This document shows positions 1 to 7,608 of a stretch of DNA of 64,000 bases, piece after piece. How positions within the stretch are numbered: position 1 is the stretch's first letter; the number at the start of each line of letters is the position of its first letter. Position numbers and translations under genes: made by a program. The notes under the pieces are model-generated. The model was given only the letters and a program-made list of their open reading frames with translations, searched no databases and had not been told where the DNA came from. Source of the stretch: Candidatus Marispirochaeta associata (GTDB taxonomy: Bacteria > Spirochaetota > Spirochaetia > JC444 > Marispirochaetaceae); the NCBI GenBank assembly GCA_001749745.1, contig JWTM01000499.1, forward strand, positions 1-64,000, given 5' to 3'.

Positions 1-9
1 GGAGGAATG

Positions 10-28
10 ATAAAAACTAACCGTGAGC
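10..28 (+). repeat. Left inverted repeat of the IS110 element
   Basis: ATAAAAA, two bases, then AACCGTGAGC. It is inverted relative to 1362-1381. Subterminal inverted repeats are known mainly from the IS1111 subgroup. Confidence 0.6.
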
Positions 29-240
29 TGGTGGGTTTGATATCTTGTCCGTGAGGATTCTCGGACAGGAGAGGCTACCGTTCGTCATAGAATTTGGCCT
101 GCGAGGCCGTTAAGGAGAATGAGGAGCCGTAGCCGCAGCATTCACTGACCTGCGAGGTCGGATAGGAGACTGGAGAGAACCTACCGTACAGGGACCTGTC
201 CTGAAGACTCAACGATACCAATCGAGAGGAGAGAACAGGG
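29..240 (+). ncRNA. Candidate bridge (seek) RNA region of the IS110 element
   Basis: This stretch has no gene and lies upstream of the transposase, where IS110 elements encode a structured guide RNA. Three hairpins are visible: TTGTCCG/CGGACAG (45-51 with 62-68), GGCC/GGCC (96-99 with 105-108) and GACC/GGTC (147-150 with 156-159). The last two share the same loop, TGCGA. Each hairpin is followed within a few bases by AGGAGA, and a fourth AGGAGA acts as the ribosome site of the transposase. GGAGAATGA at 114-122 resembles the left flank (1-10), and ATAGGAG at 162-168 repeats 1380-1386 at the right border, as might be expected of guide segments. The exact RNA ends are unknown. Confidence 0.5.
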
Positions 241-1344
241 ATGAGACTGAGTATCGGTGTGGATCTGCATAAGAGTCAGTTCACGGTGTACTGGAAGCCG
301 GAGAAATCGAGCGAAGGGAAATTCGCCCGTTTTTCGACAACCGAAGCCGGGTACGGGGCCTTCGAACACCAGGTGTTATCTGCGATTAGTCAGGGTATCG
401 ATGTCGCCATGGCTGTCGAGACGACGGGAAACGCCCGGTATTTCCGGGCGCGAATGCAGCGGCTCGGAGCGCGGGTGGTGGTCGTGAACTCCTTGAAGTT
501 CAAGGTGATAACCCAGTCGGTGAACAAGACCGACCGGCGGGACGCCTCGACGCTTGCGGAGTTCCTGGAGAAGGATATGTTGCCCGAAGCCGTACTGTGC
601 AGCGAAGAAAGCGAAAAACTGAGGCGACTGTTGAAGGTGCGGAAGCGACTGGTAGAGTCGATTGTAGTCATCAAGAATCAGCTCCACGCGCTGCTGTTGG
701 ATGTCGGGATAGAGTCGATTCGAGGACAGTTGCAAAGCAAAAAAGAGCGCCGACGGGTACAAAACGTGCTCGCAGCACATACTCTCGCCGGCGCAGCGGT
801 AGAACCGCTATTTGAAACGATAGATCAGTTAAGCGACCAAGTCAAGAAGATTGAGAAGGTCATCGAAGAGCTGACCAGTGATGATGCGACGGTCAAGCTG
901 TTGAAAACGATCCCCGGAGTAGGGTTCGTGACGGCGGCAACATTGCGAGCCTGGATAGACGATATTGGACGATTCGATCGTCCCCAACAGCTGGCCGCGT
1001 ATGCGGGAATAGTCCCGTGGGTACAGTCCTCGAACGAGACGGTACGCTACGGCCGGATAACAAAACGGGGACCTTCAGAGTTGAGAACGGCGCTGGTACA
1101 GGCGGTGCTGGGTATGGTGAGGTTGAAACGGGTGACAGGGACCTGGCGCATCATGACCAGGTATGACCGGATGAAGCGAGAGAAAGGATCAGGACGGAGC
1201 ATCATCGCGACCGCTCGGCTTTTGAGTGAGATCATCTGGCATATGCTGACCAAAAGCGAACCGTTTGATCCGCTTCGGATGACTGATTCAGAGATGCGCC
1301 GCAAGGCGCGGGAAATGCGTGCGGCAGCATTCAATGCCGCTTAG
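241..1344 (+). CDS. IS110-family transposase (DEDD recombinase)
   Basis: The 367-residue protein has the standard two-part layout of the family. The N-terminal RuvC-like DEDD domain shows D8 (GVDLHK), E60 (AVETTG), D98 and D101 (DRRDA). A coiled-coil linker follows at about 185-220, then a C-terminal IS116/IS110/IS902 domain with PGVG and a serine pair S263/S264 before a GRITKRG segment, where the family's catalytic serine lies. It opens with ATG behind GAGGAG. No frameshift or stop is present, so it may be active. Such enzymes work with an RNA that pairs with donor and target DNA; the only stretch long enough to encode it is upstream. Confidence 0.93.
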   Translation: MRLSIGVDLHKSQFTVYWKPEKSSEGKFARFSTTEAGYGAFEHQVLSAISQGIDVAMAVETTGNARYFRARMQRLGARVVVVNSLKFKVITQSVNKTDRRDASTLAEFLEKDMLPEAVLCSEESEKLRRLLKVRKRLVESIVVIKNQLHALLLDVGIESIRGQLQSKKERRRVQNVLAAHTLAGAAVEPLFETIDQLSDQVKKIEKVIEELTSDDATVKLLKTIPGVGFVTAATLRAWIDDIGRFDRPQQLAAYAGIVPWVQSSNETVRYGRITKRGPSELRTALVQAVLGMVRLKRVTGTWRIMTRYDRMKREKGSGRSIIATARLLSEIIWHMLTKSEPFDPLRMTDSEMRRKAREMRAAAFNAA

Positions 1345-1361
1345 ACAGTGTGAGTCTTACG

Positions 1362-1381
1362 GCTCACGGTTGACTTTTTAT
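1362..1381 (+). repeat. Right inverted repeat of the IS110 element
   Basis: GCTCACGGTT, three bases, TTTTTAT. GTGAG at 1350-1354 can pair with CTCAC at 1363-1367, giving a small hairpin at the right end. Only 37 bp separate the transposase stop from the border, too little for a guide RNA. Confidence 0.6.
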
Positions 1382-1394
1382 AGGAGGAACAGTT

Positions 1395-2045
1395 ATGGAA
1401 GAAACCCATGTATCTATGCCCCTCTTGGGGGATGATTTTCCCGAATTAGAGGTAAACACTACTCACGGACCGATGAAGATTCCCGGCGATCTGAAAGGGA
1501 GCTGGTTCGTGCTCTTTAGCCATCCGGCTGATTTTACCCCTGTCTGTACGACTGAGTTTGTGGCTTTTCAGAAGCGGGTTGACCAGTTCGACAAGCTGGG
1601 AGTGAAGCTGATCGGCATGTCGGTAGACCAGGTATTCAGCCACATCAAATGGGTCGAATGGATCAAGGAGAAGCTGGGCGTTGAGATTACCTTTCCCATC
1701 GTTGCCGCCAATGATGCGATCGCCAATAAACTCGGCATGCTCCACCCCGGAAAGGGGACCAACACCGTCCGGGCGGTATTCGTCGGCGACGACAAGGGCA
1801 AGGTCCGGCTGGTCCTCTACTATCCCCAGGAGATCGGCCGTAACATGGACGAGGTCGTCCGGGCGGTCAAGGCCCTGCAGATCTCCGACAAAAACGGGGT
1901 TGCGATCCCGGCCGGTTGGCCCGAGAACGAGCTGATCAAGGATCGGGTAATCATTCCCCCCGCGGGCAGCGTGACCGAAGCGGAGAAGCGCCTCGATACA
2001 TACGAAGGCTACGACTGGTGGTTCTGCCACAAAGAGCTTAAGTAG
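1395..2045 (+). CDS. Peroxiredoxin, Prx6 (1-Cys-like) type
   Basis: This 216-residue thiol peroxidase reduces hydrogen peroxide and organic peroxides in the cytoplasm. The peroxidatic cysteine is C51 in the motif DFTPVCTTEF, with T48 beside it. The long C-terminal region ending GYDWWFCHKEL, with C211, is typical of the archaeal/anaerobe Prx6 branch, where a C-terminal cysteine can act as the resolving residue. AGGAGG lies 7 bases before ATG. The IS110 element ends about 14 bp upstream, so the original promoter has probably been separated from the gene, and transcription may start inside the IS. A clear terminator follows. Confidence 0.93.
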   Translation: MEETHVSMPLLGDDFPELEVNTTHGPMKIPGDLKGSWFVLFSHPADFTPVCTTEFVAFQKRVDQFDKLGVKLIGMSVDQVFSHIKWVEWIKEKLGVEITFPIVAANDAIANKLGMLHPGKGTNTVRAVFVGDDKGKVRLVLYYPQEIGRNMDEVVRAVKALQISDKNGVAIPAGWPENELIKDRVIIPPAGSVTEAEKRLDTYEGYDWWFCHKELK

Positions 2046-2065
2046 TAGTAGAGGATGAGTATTCA

Positions 2066-2105
2066 GGGGGCTGTCCGAGAAGATTCTCGGGTAGCCCCTT
2101 TTTTT
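2066..2105 (+). terminator. Rho-independent terminator of the peroxiredoxin gene
   Basis: A stem GGGGCT/AGCCCC encloses a second small hairpin (CCGAGAA/TTCTCGG) and is followed by seven T. Confidence 0.9.
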
Positions 2106-2182
2106 CGGGAAAAAATTTGACCCCGTGAGTAAGGAGTGTGATTTTAGATACAACAGCTGAGCTTGAATAAGGAGTAAACAGT

Positions 2183-3181
2183 ATGATCGAAACTAATTAC
2201 TGCGGTTTAGAACTTTCATCCCCGGTTATCGTAGGCGCATCGAAACTGACCAGCGACGTGGAGACGATTAAAAAAGCCGAGGCCGCCGGTGCCGGTGCGG
2301 TCATTATAAAGTCCCTCTTCGAAGAGCAGATCCAATTTGAACACTATCGCCACGACGAGGAGATGAAGCAGTACGACAACTGGCATGCCGAGATGACCGA
2401 CATCTTCCCGGAAGAGCAATATTCCGGCGCCGAAGAGCATCTGATGTGGATCAGAAAGACTAAGGAGGCGGTCAAGATCCCGGTAATCGCCTCGCTGAAT
2501 GCGGTTAGCCGCGAAACCTGGGTGGAGTATGCGAAACAGCTCGCCTCGAGCGGTGCTGACGGCTTGGAGCTCAATTTCTACTCCCTGCCGACCGATTTCT
2601 CATTGACCGCCAAAGAGATCGAGGACGAACAGGTCTCGATCGTATCCGACGTGGTGAAGGCGGTAAAGATCCCCGTAAGCGTCAAGCTGAGTCCCTACTA
2701 CACCAACCCCTTGCACCTGATAACCCGGATGGATAAGGCCGGCGCCAAGGGCTTTGTGCTCTTTAATAGACTCTTCCAGCCCAACATCAACGTCGAAAAG
2801 GTCGAGAACGAGTACAGCTACAACCTGAGCGCCGGAAATGAGTACCGCTTGCCCCTACGTTTCGCCGGTCTTCTTTCGGAGAATATCAAGGCTTCGATCT
2901 GCGCCAGTTCGGGTATCGACCAGCCGGAAACAGTCATCAAGACCCTCTTAGCCGGAGCCGATGCGGTCCAGATGGTTACGGGTATCTACCGGAACTCGAT
3001 GGACTTTATTACCCAGGTCAACGATGAGTTGAAACGCTGGATGCGGGCCCAAGGCTTTGAATCGGTTAAGGATTTCAAGGGCAAGTTAAACGCGAAGAAC
3101 AACCCGGATCCGAAGATCTACAAGCGTTCCCAGTACGTACGGCTGCTTCTCAATCCGTGGGAGTATATTGTTCGTAATTAA
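2183..3181 (+). CDS. Dihydroorotate-dehydrogenase-like FMN protein
   Basis: The 332-residue protein has the TIM-barrel pattern of the dihydroorotate dehydrogenase family: an opening GLELSSPVIVGAS, NAVSRETW near residue 105, VKLSPYYTN in the middle, and ASSGID before GADAVQMVTGIY for the flavin phosphate. The usual NxSCPN loop is replaced by ELNFYSLPTDF, so it belongs to the DHOD-like side branch, and pyrimidine synthesis cannot be assumed. A ribosome site AAGGAG precedes ATG. It stands alone between the peroxiredoxin terminator and galE, which ends 11 bp away on the other strand. The true substrate is unknown. Confidence 0.82.
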   Translation: MIETNYCGLELSSPVIVGASKLTSDVETIKKAEAAGAGAVIIKSLFEEQIQFEHYRHDEEMKQYDNWHAEMTDIFPEEQYSGAEEHLMWIRKTKEAVKIPVIASLNAVSRETWVEYAKQLASSGADGLELNFYSLPTDFSLTAKEIEDEQVSIVSDVVKAVKIPVSVKLSPYYTNPLHLITRMDKAGAKGFVLFNRLFQPNINVEKVENEYSYNLSAGNEYRLPLRFAGLLSENIKASICASSGIDQPETVIKTLLAGADAVQMVTGIYRNSMDFITQVNDELKRWMRAQGFESVKDFKGKLNAKNNPDPKIYKRSQYVRLLLNPWEYIVRN

Positions 3182-3192
3182 GAGTCGTCCGA

Positions 3193-4158
3193 CTATTTGG
3201 TGTAAACCTTCCAAGAGCTGGCTACCAGGGACTCAACGTCGCTGGTAGCCGCTTTCCATTTAAGGAGCTCTTCCGCTTTGCCGGAGGAGGCGACCAGTTT
3301 GGCCGGGTCTCCGGGACGGCGGTCGACGACCTCCGCGGGAATCTCCTTCCCGGTGATCCGCCGGGCGGTCTCGAGGATCTCTTTAACGCTCAATCCCTCT
3401 TCGCTTCCCAAATTCACCGTCAGGGACTCGTCCTTCCCTTCGAGGTAACGGTAGGCCTGGTAATGGGCCTTAGCCAGATCGCTGACGTGTACATAGTCCC
3501 GTACCCCGGTACCGTCGGGGGTATCATAATCGTCGCCGAAGATCTTGAGCTGCGCCCGGGTTCCTGCGGCCACTTCCATAATTACCGGTAAGAGATTGGC
3601 CGGGTTCTGCTCCAGACCGGGAACTCTGCCCTCGGCGTCGTAGCCGGCGGCGTTGAAGTAACGCAAGGCCGCAAAGCGAATACCTTTGAGCTGGTCGTAC
3701 CAGGCGAGGATTCGTTCGATCTCCAGTTTAGTGAAGCCGTAGTAGTTTTCCGGATTAGTCGGGTGTTCTTCGTCGATGGGGAGGTACTCCGGTTCCCCGT
3801 ACACCGCGGCGGAGGAGGAGAAGACGATCCGTTTGATTCCCGCCTCGGAGGCGGCGTTGAGGATGTTGAGGGTGCCGGTCAGGTTATTGACTGAGTATTT
3901 CTCCGGTTTCAGCATCGATTCCCCGGCGGCCTTGAAGGCGGCCAGATGAACCAGCGAATCGAAGCCTTCAGCCATGACCGAGCGGAGGGCTTCCGGATCG
4001 AGGATCGATCCGTGGATGAAGGCCGCTTCCGGGAAGAGGTTGATTCTGAGTCCGGAGGAGAGATTATCGAAGACCGTTACCTCCGCCCCCTGATCCAGGA
4101 ACTCCCGTACCACATGACTGCCGATATAGCCTGCACCGCCGATAACCAGAATCTTCAT
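3193..4158 (-). CDS. galE: UDP-glucose 4-epimerase
   Basis: The 321-residue extended short-chain dehydrogenase interconverts UDP-glucose and UDP-galactose. It shows the NAD motif GGAGYIGSH (8-15), the FSSSAAVYG strand, the catalytic pair Y140-x3-K144 (YGFTK), and the sugar-binding stretch GDDYDTPDGTGVRDYVHV. Length and order are normal for GalE. AAGGAG lies 7 bases before ATG, and a promoter is visible further upstream. It is transcribed away from the FadR-type regulator, with no other sugar-nucleotide gene in the window. Confidence 0.93.
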   Translation of the reverse strand: MKILVIGGAGYIGSHVVREFLDQGAEVTVFDNLSSGLRINLFPEAAFIHGSILDPEALRSVMAEGFDSLVHLAAFKAAGESMLKPEKYSVNNLTGTLNILNAASEAGIKRIVFSSSAAVYGEPEYLPIDEEHPTNPENYYGFTKLEIERILAWYDQLKGIRFAALRYFNAAGYDAEGRVPGLEQNPANLLPVIMEVAAGTRAQLKIFGDDYDTPDGTGVRDYVHVSDLAKAHYQAYRYLEGKDESLTVNLGSEEGLSVKEILETARRITGKEIPAEVVDRRPGDPAKLVASSGKAEELLKWKAATSDVESLVASSWKVYTK

Positions 4159-4190
4159 TTAGCTCTCCTTCTCGCTGGCTGCTCTTAGTC

Positions 4191-4220
4191 AGCATAGGCC
4201 GGAAGCGGGGAGAGAATCAA
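4191..4220 (-). promoter_or_regulatory. Sigma-70-type promoter of galE
   Basis: On the minus strand: TTGATT (4215-4220), 18 bp, TATGCT (4191-4196), about 33 bp before the galE start. Confidence 0.55.
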
Positions 4221-4252
4221 GAGAAAAAAGAACACGTGTACAAAACTTTTCC

Positions 4253-4281
4253 TTGACGGGGTTCCAAAATGGATCTACAAT
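4253..4281 (+). promoter_or_regulatory. Sigma-70-type promoter of the TRAP operon regulator
   Basis: TTGACG (4253-4258), 17 bp, TACAAT (4276-4281): two near-consensus boxes at ideal spacing, 46 bp before the start of the FadR-type gene. Confidence 0.8.
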
Positions 4282-4285
4282 CAAC

Positions 4286-4296
4286 TTGTCTGATGA
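4286..4296 (+). promoter_or_regulatory. Possible operator of the FadR-type regulator
   Basis: TTGTCTGATGA lies just after the -10 box, at the expected start of transcription. It resembles the TTGTCTGACAA-like half-palindromes bound by GntR/FadR proteins. The place fits autorepression; the match is imperfect. Confidence 0.4.
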
Positions 4297-4326
4297 GTAA
4301 ATGAGTAACTGAGGTGTCAACTAGGC

Positions 4327-5028
4327 ATGGAAGCGATAACGAAGATCCGTCTTTCGGAACAGGTCATCACCGCCATCGAGAAGATGATTGCCGAGGACGG
4401 CTTTCAAGCCGGGGACAAGTTCTATTCGGAGAACCAGCTCACAAAGCGTCTTAATGTGAGCCGGTCATCCGTACGTGAGGCGGTCCGGATACTCGAGGCT
4501 ACCGGCAAGGTGCGGGTAGAACATGGGAAGGGCATATTCATATCCGACCGGGTAGAGGAGCAGTTTGCCGCCTTTAGAACCTGGTTGAAGGAGAATGAGC
4601 AGCCCATAACCGAACACTTTGAGGTAAGGCTGATGATCGATCCTAAGGCGGCCGGCTATGCAGCCCGCAAAGCCGAACCCGAGGAGATCGATAGGCTGGA
4701 GCAGGTCTGTCGCGACTTCGCCGATACGGCCGAGGAGCGCAATACCGCTGCGGTTATTAAGTGCGACGAAGAGTTTCATCGCATCTTGGCCAAATCGACC
4801 AAGAACCGAACCCTCTATATCTTGATGCGCTCCATGACCGAATCGATGTCCGAGGGGTGGATTTCCAGTCTGCATACCCCGGGGCGTATCGAGAAGACGA
4901 TCGGCGAGCATCGGGCAATTCTTCAGGCAATTAAAGAACGGGATCCGGAGGGTGCCGAGCGGGCGATGACTGCCCATCTGCAGAATGCCCTCTCCGATAT
5001 CCGCTCCTCTATGGAGAACGGAGGTTAG
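4327..5028 (+). CDS. GntR-family transcriptional regulator, FadR/FCD subfamily
   Basis: The 233-residue protein has an N-terminal winged helix (about 10-75; LTKRLNVSRSSVREAVRILE is the recognition region) and an all-helical FCD ligand domain (about 90-225) with the metal/ligand-binding type residues D..R..(H).., for example EEFHRILAKSTKN and IGEHRAI. FCD regulators usually sense small organic acids and control their transport and catabolism. Its stop codon is directly followed by the start of the next gene, and a TRAP transporter follows, so it probably controls this operon and itself. The start ATG lacks a strong ribosome site. Confidence 0.88.
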   Translation: MEAITKIRLSEQVITAIEKMIAEDGFQAGDKFYSENQLTKRLNVSRSSVREAVRILEATGKVRVEHGKGIFISDRVEEQFAAFRTWLKENEQPITEHFEVRLMIDPKAAGYAARKAEPEEIDRLEQVCRDFADTAEERNTAAVIKCDEEFHRILAKSTKNRTLYILMRSMTESMSEGWISSLHTPGRIEKTIGEHRAILQAIKERDPEGAERAMTAHLQNALSDIRSSMENGG

Positions 5029-5859
5029 ATGTCAGTCCGAATAACTACCTTGATCGAGAATACCCAGGGGGAGCACCTGGGACTCAACATAGAGCACGGC
5101 ATTTCTTTTCTTATTGAGAAAGATACCCATACTCTTTTATTCGATACCGGGCAATCCGGGGCCTTTCTTTTTAATGCCTCTGAACTGAGACTCAATATCG
5201 CAGCGGTGGAGCATGTGATCCTCAGTCACGGACACTATGATCATACCGGTGGATTCCGTGCCCTCTGCGACCGTATCGATGGCTTCGATCTGACCATGGG
5301 GAAGGGGTTCTTTCAGGAGAAGTACGGCCTTAGAAACGGCTCGTATGAGTTTCTCGGGAACAATTTCGATGAAACCTTCCTTATGGAGCGGGGCATTCCC
5401 TACCGGGAGCTCGAATCTCAGGTAAGCGAAATCGTTCCCGGCGTACATGCCGTAACCCAGTTCGAACGGAAGTATGCAGATGAAAAGATAAATCCCCGCT
5501 TTGTGCTGCGCAGGGGCGAAGGCTTTGCGGAGGATCGTTTCGAGGATGAACTCCTTCTTACGGTGGATACGCCGCAAGGCCTGGTCGTGATTCTCGGATG
5601 CGCCCATCCGGGAATGAAGAACATGCTCGCCACCGTCCGGAGCGTGCTGCGCCGTCCGATCTATGCCATCCTCGGCGGAACACATCTCGTGGAAGCACCG
5701 CAAGAGAGCATGCAGCTCTCGGTCGATTTTCTGAGCGACGAGAGTCTCAAGCTGGTCGGCGTCTCGCACTGTACCGGATCGGAGGCGATGGAAAAACTGC
5801 GAGAAAGCAATCCCCGCTACTTCCATAACAGGACGGGAAGCTCCCTGGTTATCGACTAG
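5029..5859 (+). CDS. Metallo-beta-lactamase-fold hydrolase, MptA/TM0207-like group
   Basis: The 276-residue metallohydrolase has the zinc motif H67-G-H69-Y-D71-H72, then GCAHPGMKNML (third ligand His) and GGTHLVEA. This pattern and length fit the group annotated as 7,8-dihydropterin-6-methyl-4-(beta-D-ribofuranosyl)-aminobenzene-5'-phosphate synthase, not true beta-lactamases. It starts on the base after the stop of the FadR-type gene, behind GGAGG, so the two are translated together. Its link to a TRAP transporter suggests hydrolysis of an imported compound, but the substrate cannot be told from sequence. Confidence 0.83.
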   Translation: MSVRITTLIENTQGEHLGLNIEHGISFLIEKDTHTLLFDTGQSGAFLFNASELRLNIAAVEHVILSHGHYDHTGGFRALCDRIDGFDLTMGKGFFQEKYGLRNGSYEFLGNNFDETFLMERGIPYRELESQVSEIVPGVHAVTQFERKYADEKINPRFVLRRGEGFAEDRFEDELLLTVDTPQGLVVILGCAHPGMKNMLATVRSVLRRPIYAILGGTHLVEAPQESMQLSVDFLSDESLKLVGVSHCTGSEAMEKLRESNPRYFHNRTGSSLVID

Positions 5860-5941
5860 GGTAGGTATGTTGAACGGGCCGTGAAATCTGTGAACGCGGT
5901 CTTAAAGAATAGTTTTTGAGTACACATAGGAGGTGTTAGAT

Positions 5942-7015
5942 ATGTTTACTCGACGTGGAATTATCGGTCTAGTAGGTGTGATCCTGGTGAGCATCGCGTT
6001 GCTCTCCTGCCAGCAGACAACAACCGCCGATGCCGACGGCACATCGGCAGCAGCGGTGAAGAAGATTGTATGGAAATCTTCTGGTCATGGTCCTGCAACG
6101 GACCCGTCTCAACTTTACCATGACTACTGTTGTAAGGCAATCACCGAGGCTTCCGGCGGCCGACTCGAGGTAAAACCCTTTGTGGGCGGCTCGATTGTTC
6201 CGGCCTACAAGGAGCTCGACGCGGTTCACGAAGGCGTCCTCCAGATGGCCTATACCTGCCCCATGTACAACCTGGACAAATGGTCGGCCGCAGGGCTGAT
6301 TAGCTCCCGTCCCGGCGCGCTTCCCGGCGAAGCCTTGAGGACCTGGTTCGACTTCGGCGGCGGTGCGGACCTGATGAACAAGATGATGGCCGACTACAAC
6401 GTAATGACCTTCCCCGGTGCGCTCTCCCCGCTTCCTGAAGAGGTCTTCTTCCACTCCAAGGTCAAGATCGAGAGCGTTGACGACTTGCAGGGCCTCAAGG
6501 CGCGCTGTATGGGCGACGGCGGCGAGATCCTGAAGCGGATGGGTGCGGCCACCGTAATTATTCCCGGCGGCGAGCTCTACGAGGCCATGCAGCGGGGAAC
6601 TATCGACGCGATGGAGTATTCGACCCTGGCTTCCAACTGGGAGATGCACTTCAACGAGGTGGCGAAGTATGTAATCCTCTCCCCCTCCCGTGCTCCCAGC
6701 GACCCGCAGGTCTTCTTTGTTAACAAAGATGCCTATAACGAGCTCCCTGCCGATCTGCAGCGAATCGTGAAGGCTGAGGTTGCCTACTGGACTCAGGCCC
6801 AGCACCAGTACCTGGTCAATGAATCGATCAAGGCCGTAGAGAAATTCCGGGGCGCCGGCAACGAAGTATACAAGCTCCCCAGCGATGTCGAACAGGCTCT
6901 GATCAACGAAGCCGCCGCATTCTACGCCGAGAAATCCCAGAATGAACCGCCGATCTTCGGCGAGATCTACGAGTCGATGAAGGCCTTCGGCGAAGCCTAC
7001 TCCGCAATTAAATAA
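5942..7015 (+). CDS. TRAP transporter solute-binding lipoprotein, DctP family
   Basis: The 357-residue extracytoplasmic binding protein catches the substrate for the DctQM permease. A signal peptide ends in the lipobox LLSC, so it is probably membrane-anchored. The DctP core is clear: ELYEAMQRGTIDAMEYS, and LKARCMGDG holding the conserved arginine that grips the substrate carboxylate. ATG at 5942 is chosen because TAGGAGG lies 8 bases upstream; an in-frame GTG at 5933 overlaps that site. A hairpin follows the gene. The substrate is probably an organic acid. Confidence 0.92.
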   Translation: MFTRRGIIGLVGVILVSIALLSCQQTTTADADGTSAAAVKKIVWKSSGHGPATDPSQLYHDYCCKAITEASGGRLEVKPFVGGSIVPAYKELDAVHEGVLQMAYTCPMYNLDKWSAAGLISSRPGALPGEALRTWFDFGGGADLMNKMMADYNVMTFPGALSPLPEEVFFHSKVKIESVDDLQGLKARCMGDGGEILKRMGAATVIIPGGELYEAMQRGTIDAMEYSTLASNWEMHFNEVAKYVILSPSRAPSDPQVFFVNKDAYNELPADLQRIVKAEVAYWTQAQHQYLVNESIKAVEKFRGAGNEVYKLPSDVEQALINEAAAFYAEKSQNEPPIFGEIYESMKAFGEAYSAIK

Positions 7016-7041
7016 AGGTAAGAAATCTATTCCAGCGGCTT

Positions 7042-7078
7042 GGGAGCGGTTGATACCGCTCCCGGGCTCTCATTTTTT
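7042..7078 (+). terminator. Intercistronic hairpin between dctP and dctQ
   Basis: GGGAGCGGT (7042-7050) and ACCGCTCCC (7055-7063) form a perfect 9-bp stem with a 4-base loop. Eight bases later there is a T6 run. It can act as a partial terminator or protect the 3' end, giving more binding protein than permease. Confidence 0.75.
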
Positions 7079-7089
7079 GGAGGATGCAG

Positions 7090-7608
7090 ATGTCGATTCT
7101 ACGCAAGCTGCTGAAATTTGTAGATTTACTGAGTGAGAAGGCGGGAGCGGTCGGCAAGTGGTTTGCTTTTCTGCTGGTTCTCGTCGGCGCCTACGAGACG
7201 ATCTCCCGCCATTTTTTCAATGCCCCGACGATTTGGGCCTACGACACCCTCTGTATGGCCGGAGGGACTGTCTATCTCTTAGGCGCATCCTTCGACTATC
7301 TTCACGATGCCCATACCCGGGTCGACCTTATCTACTCCCGGTTTAATGAGCGCACCCAAGCGCTGATCAATATTATCTGTTCGCTGCTCTTTTTCTTCCC
7401 CCTCATGTCGGTGATGCTGGTGGTCGCAACCCAGTGGGCGATCAAGGCCTGGCGGATCAACGAGGTGATGTTCAACAGCTTCTGGTATCCCCCGGCCGGC
7501 CCCTACCGCAGCGTCTTCGCCCTGGGGCTCTTTCTGCTGGTGCTACAGGGGCTTGCCCGGCTGATTCGGGATATCTACATGTTCGTGCGAGGTGAATCCA
7601 TTGATTGA
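7090..7608 (+). CDS. TRAP transporter small permease subunit, DctQ family
   Basis: The protein has about 172 residues with four hydrophobic segments (about 20-40, 52-72, 90-112, 135-157). It is the small membrane subunit that pairs with DctM. The conserved ISRHFFNAPTIWAYDT stretch (residue about 38) and the RVDLIYSRF loop are typical. ATG at 7090 is preferred over ATG at 7084, because the latter touches the GGAGG site (7079-7083). The gene overlaps the next one by 17 bp. Confidence 0.9.
   Translation: MSILRKLLKFVDLLSEKAGAVGKWFAFLLVLVGAYETISRHFFNAPTIWAYDTLCMAGGTVYLLGASFDYLHDAHTRVDLIYSRFNERTQALINIICSLLFFFPLMSVMLVVATQWAIKAWRINEVMFNSFWYPPAGPYRSVFALGLFLLVLQGLARLIRDIYMFVRGESID

Larger units (their letters stand above)
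10..1381 (+). mobile_element. IS110-family insertion sequence with subterminal inverted repeats
   Basis: The element consists of a long non-coding left part, one transposase gene and a very short right end. Its edges are inferred from imperfect inverted repeats: AACCGTGAGC at 19-28 matches GCTCACGGTT at 1362-1371, and ATAAAAA at 10-16 matches TTTTTAT at 1375-1381, with spacers that differ by one base. IS110 elements leave only a short core at their borders, so exact ends cannot be read here. The right end lies directly against the AGGAGG site of the peroxiredoxin gene. Confidence 0.7.

Noticed and set aside
376..780. Antisense frame across the transposase
   Set aside because: It is a shadow of the transposase reading frame with no ribosome site or recognisable motif.
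5029..5859. True beta-lactamase
   Set aside because: The motifs and length fit the MptA/TM0207-like group, and no antibiotic-resistance context is present.
5933..5941. GTG start for the DctP protein
   Set aside because: It overlaps the TAGGAGG ribosome site; ATG 5942 has ideal spacing and begins a normal lipoprotein signal.
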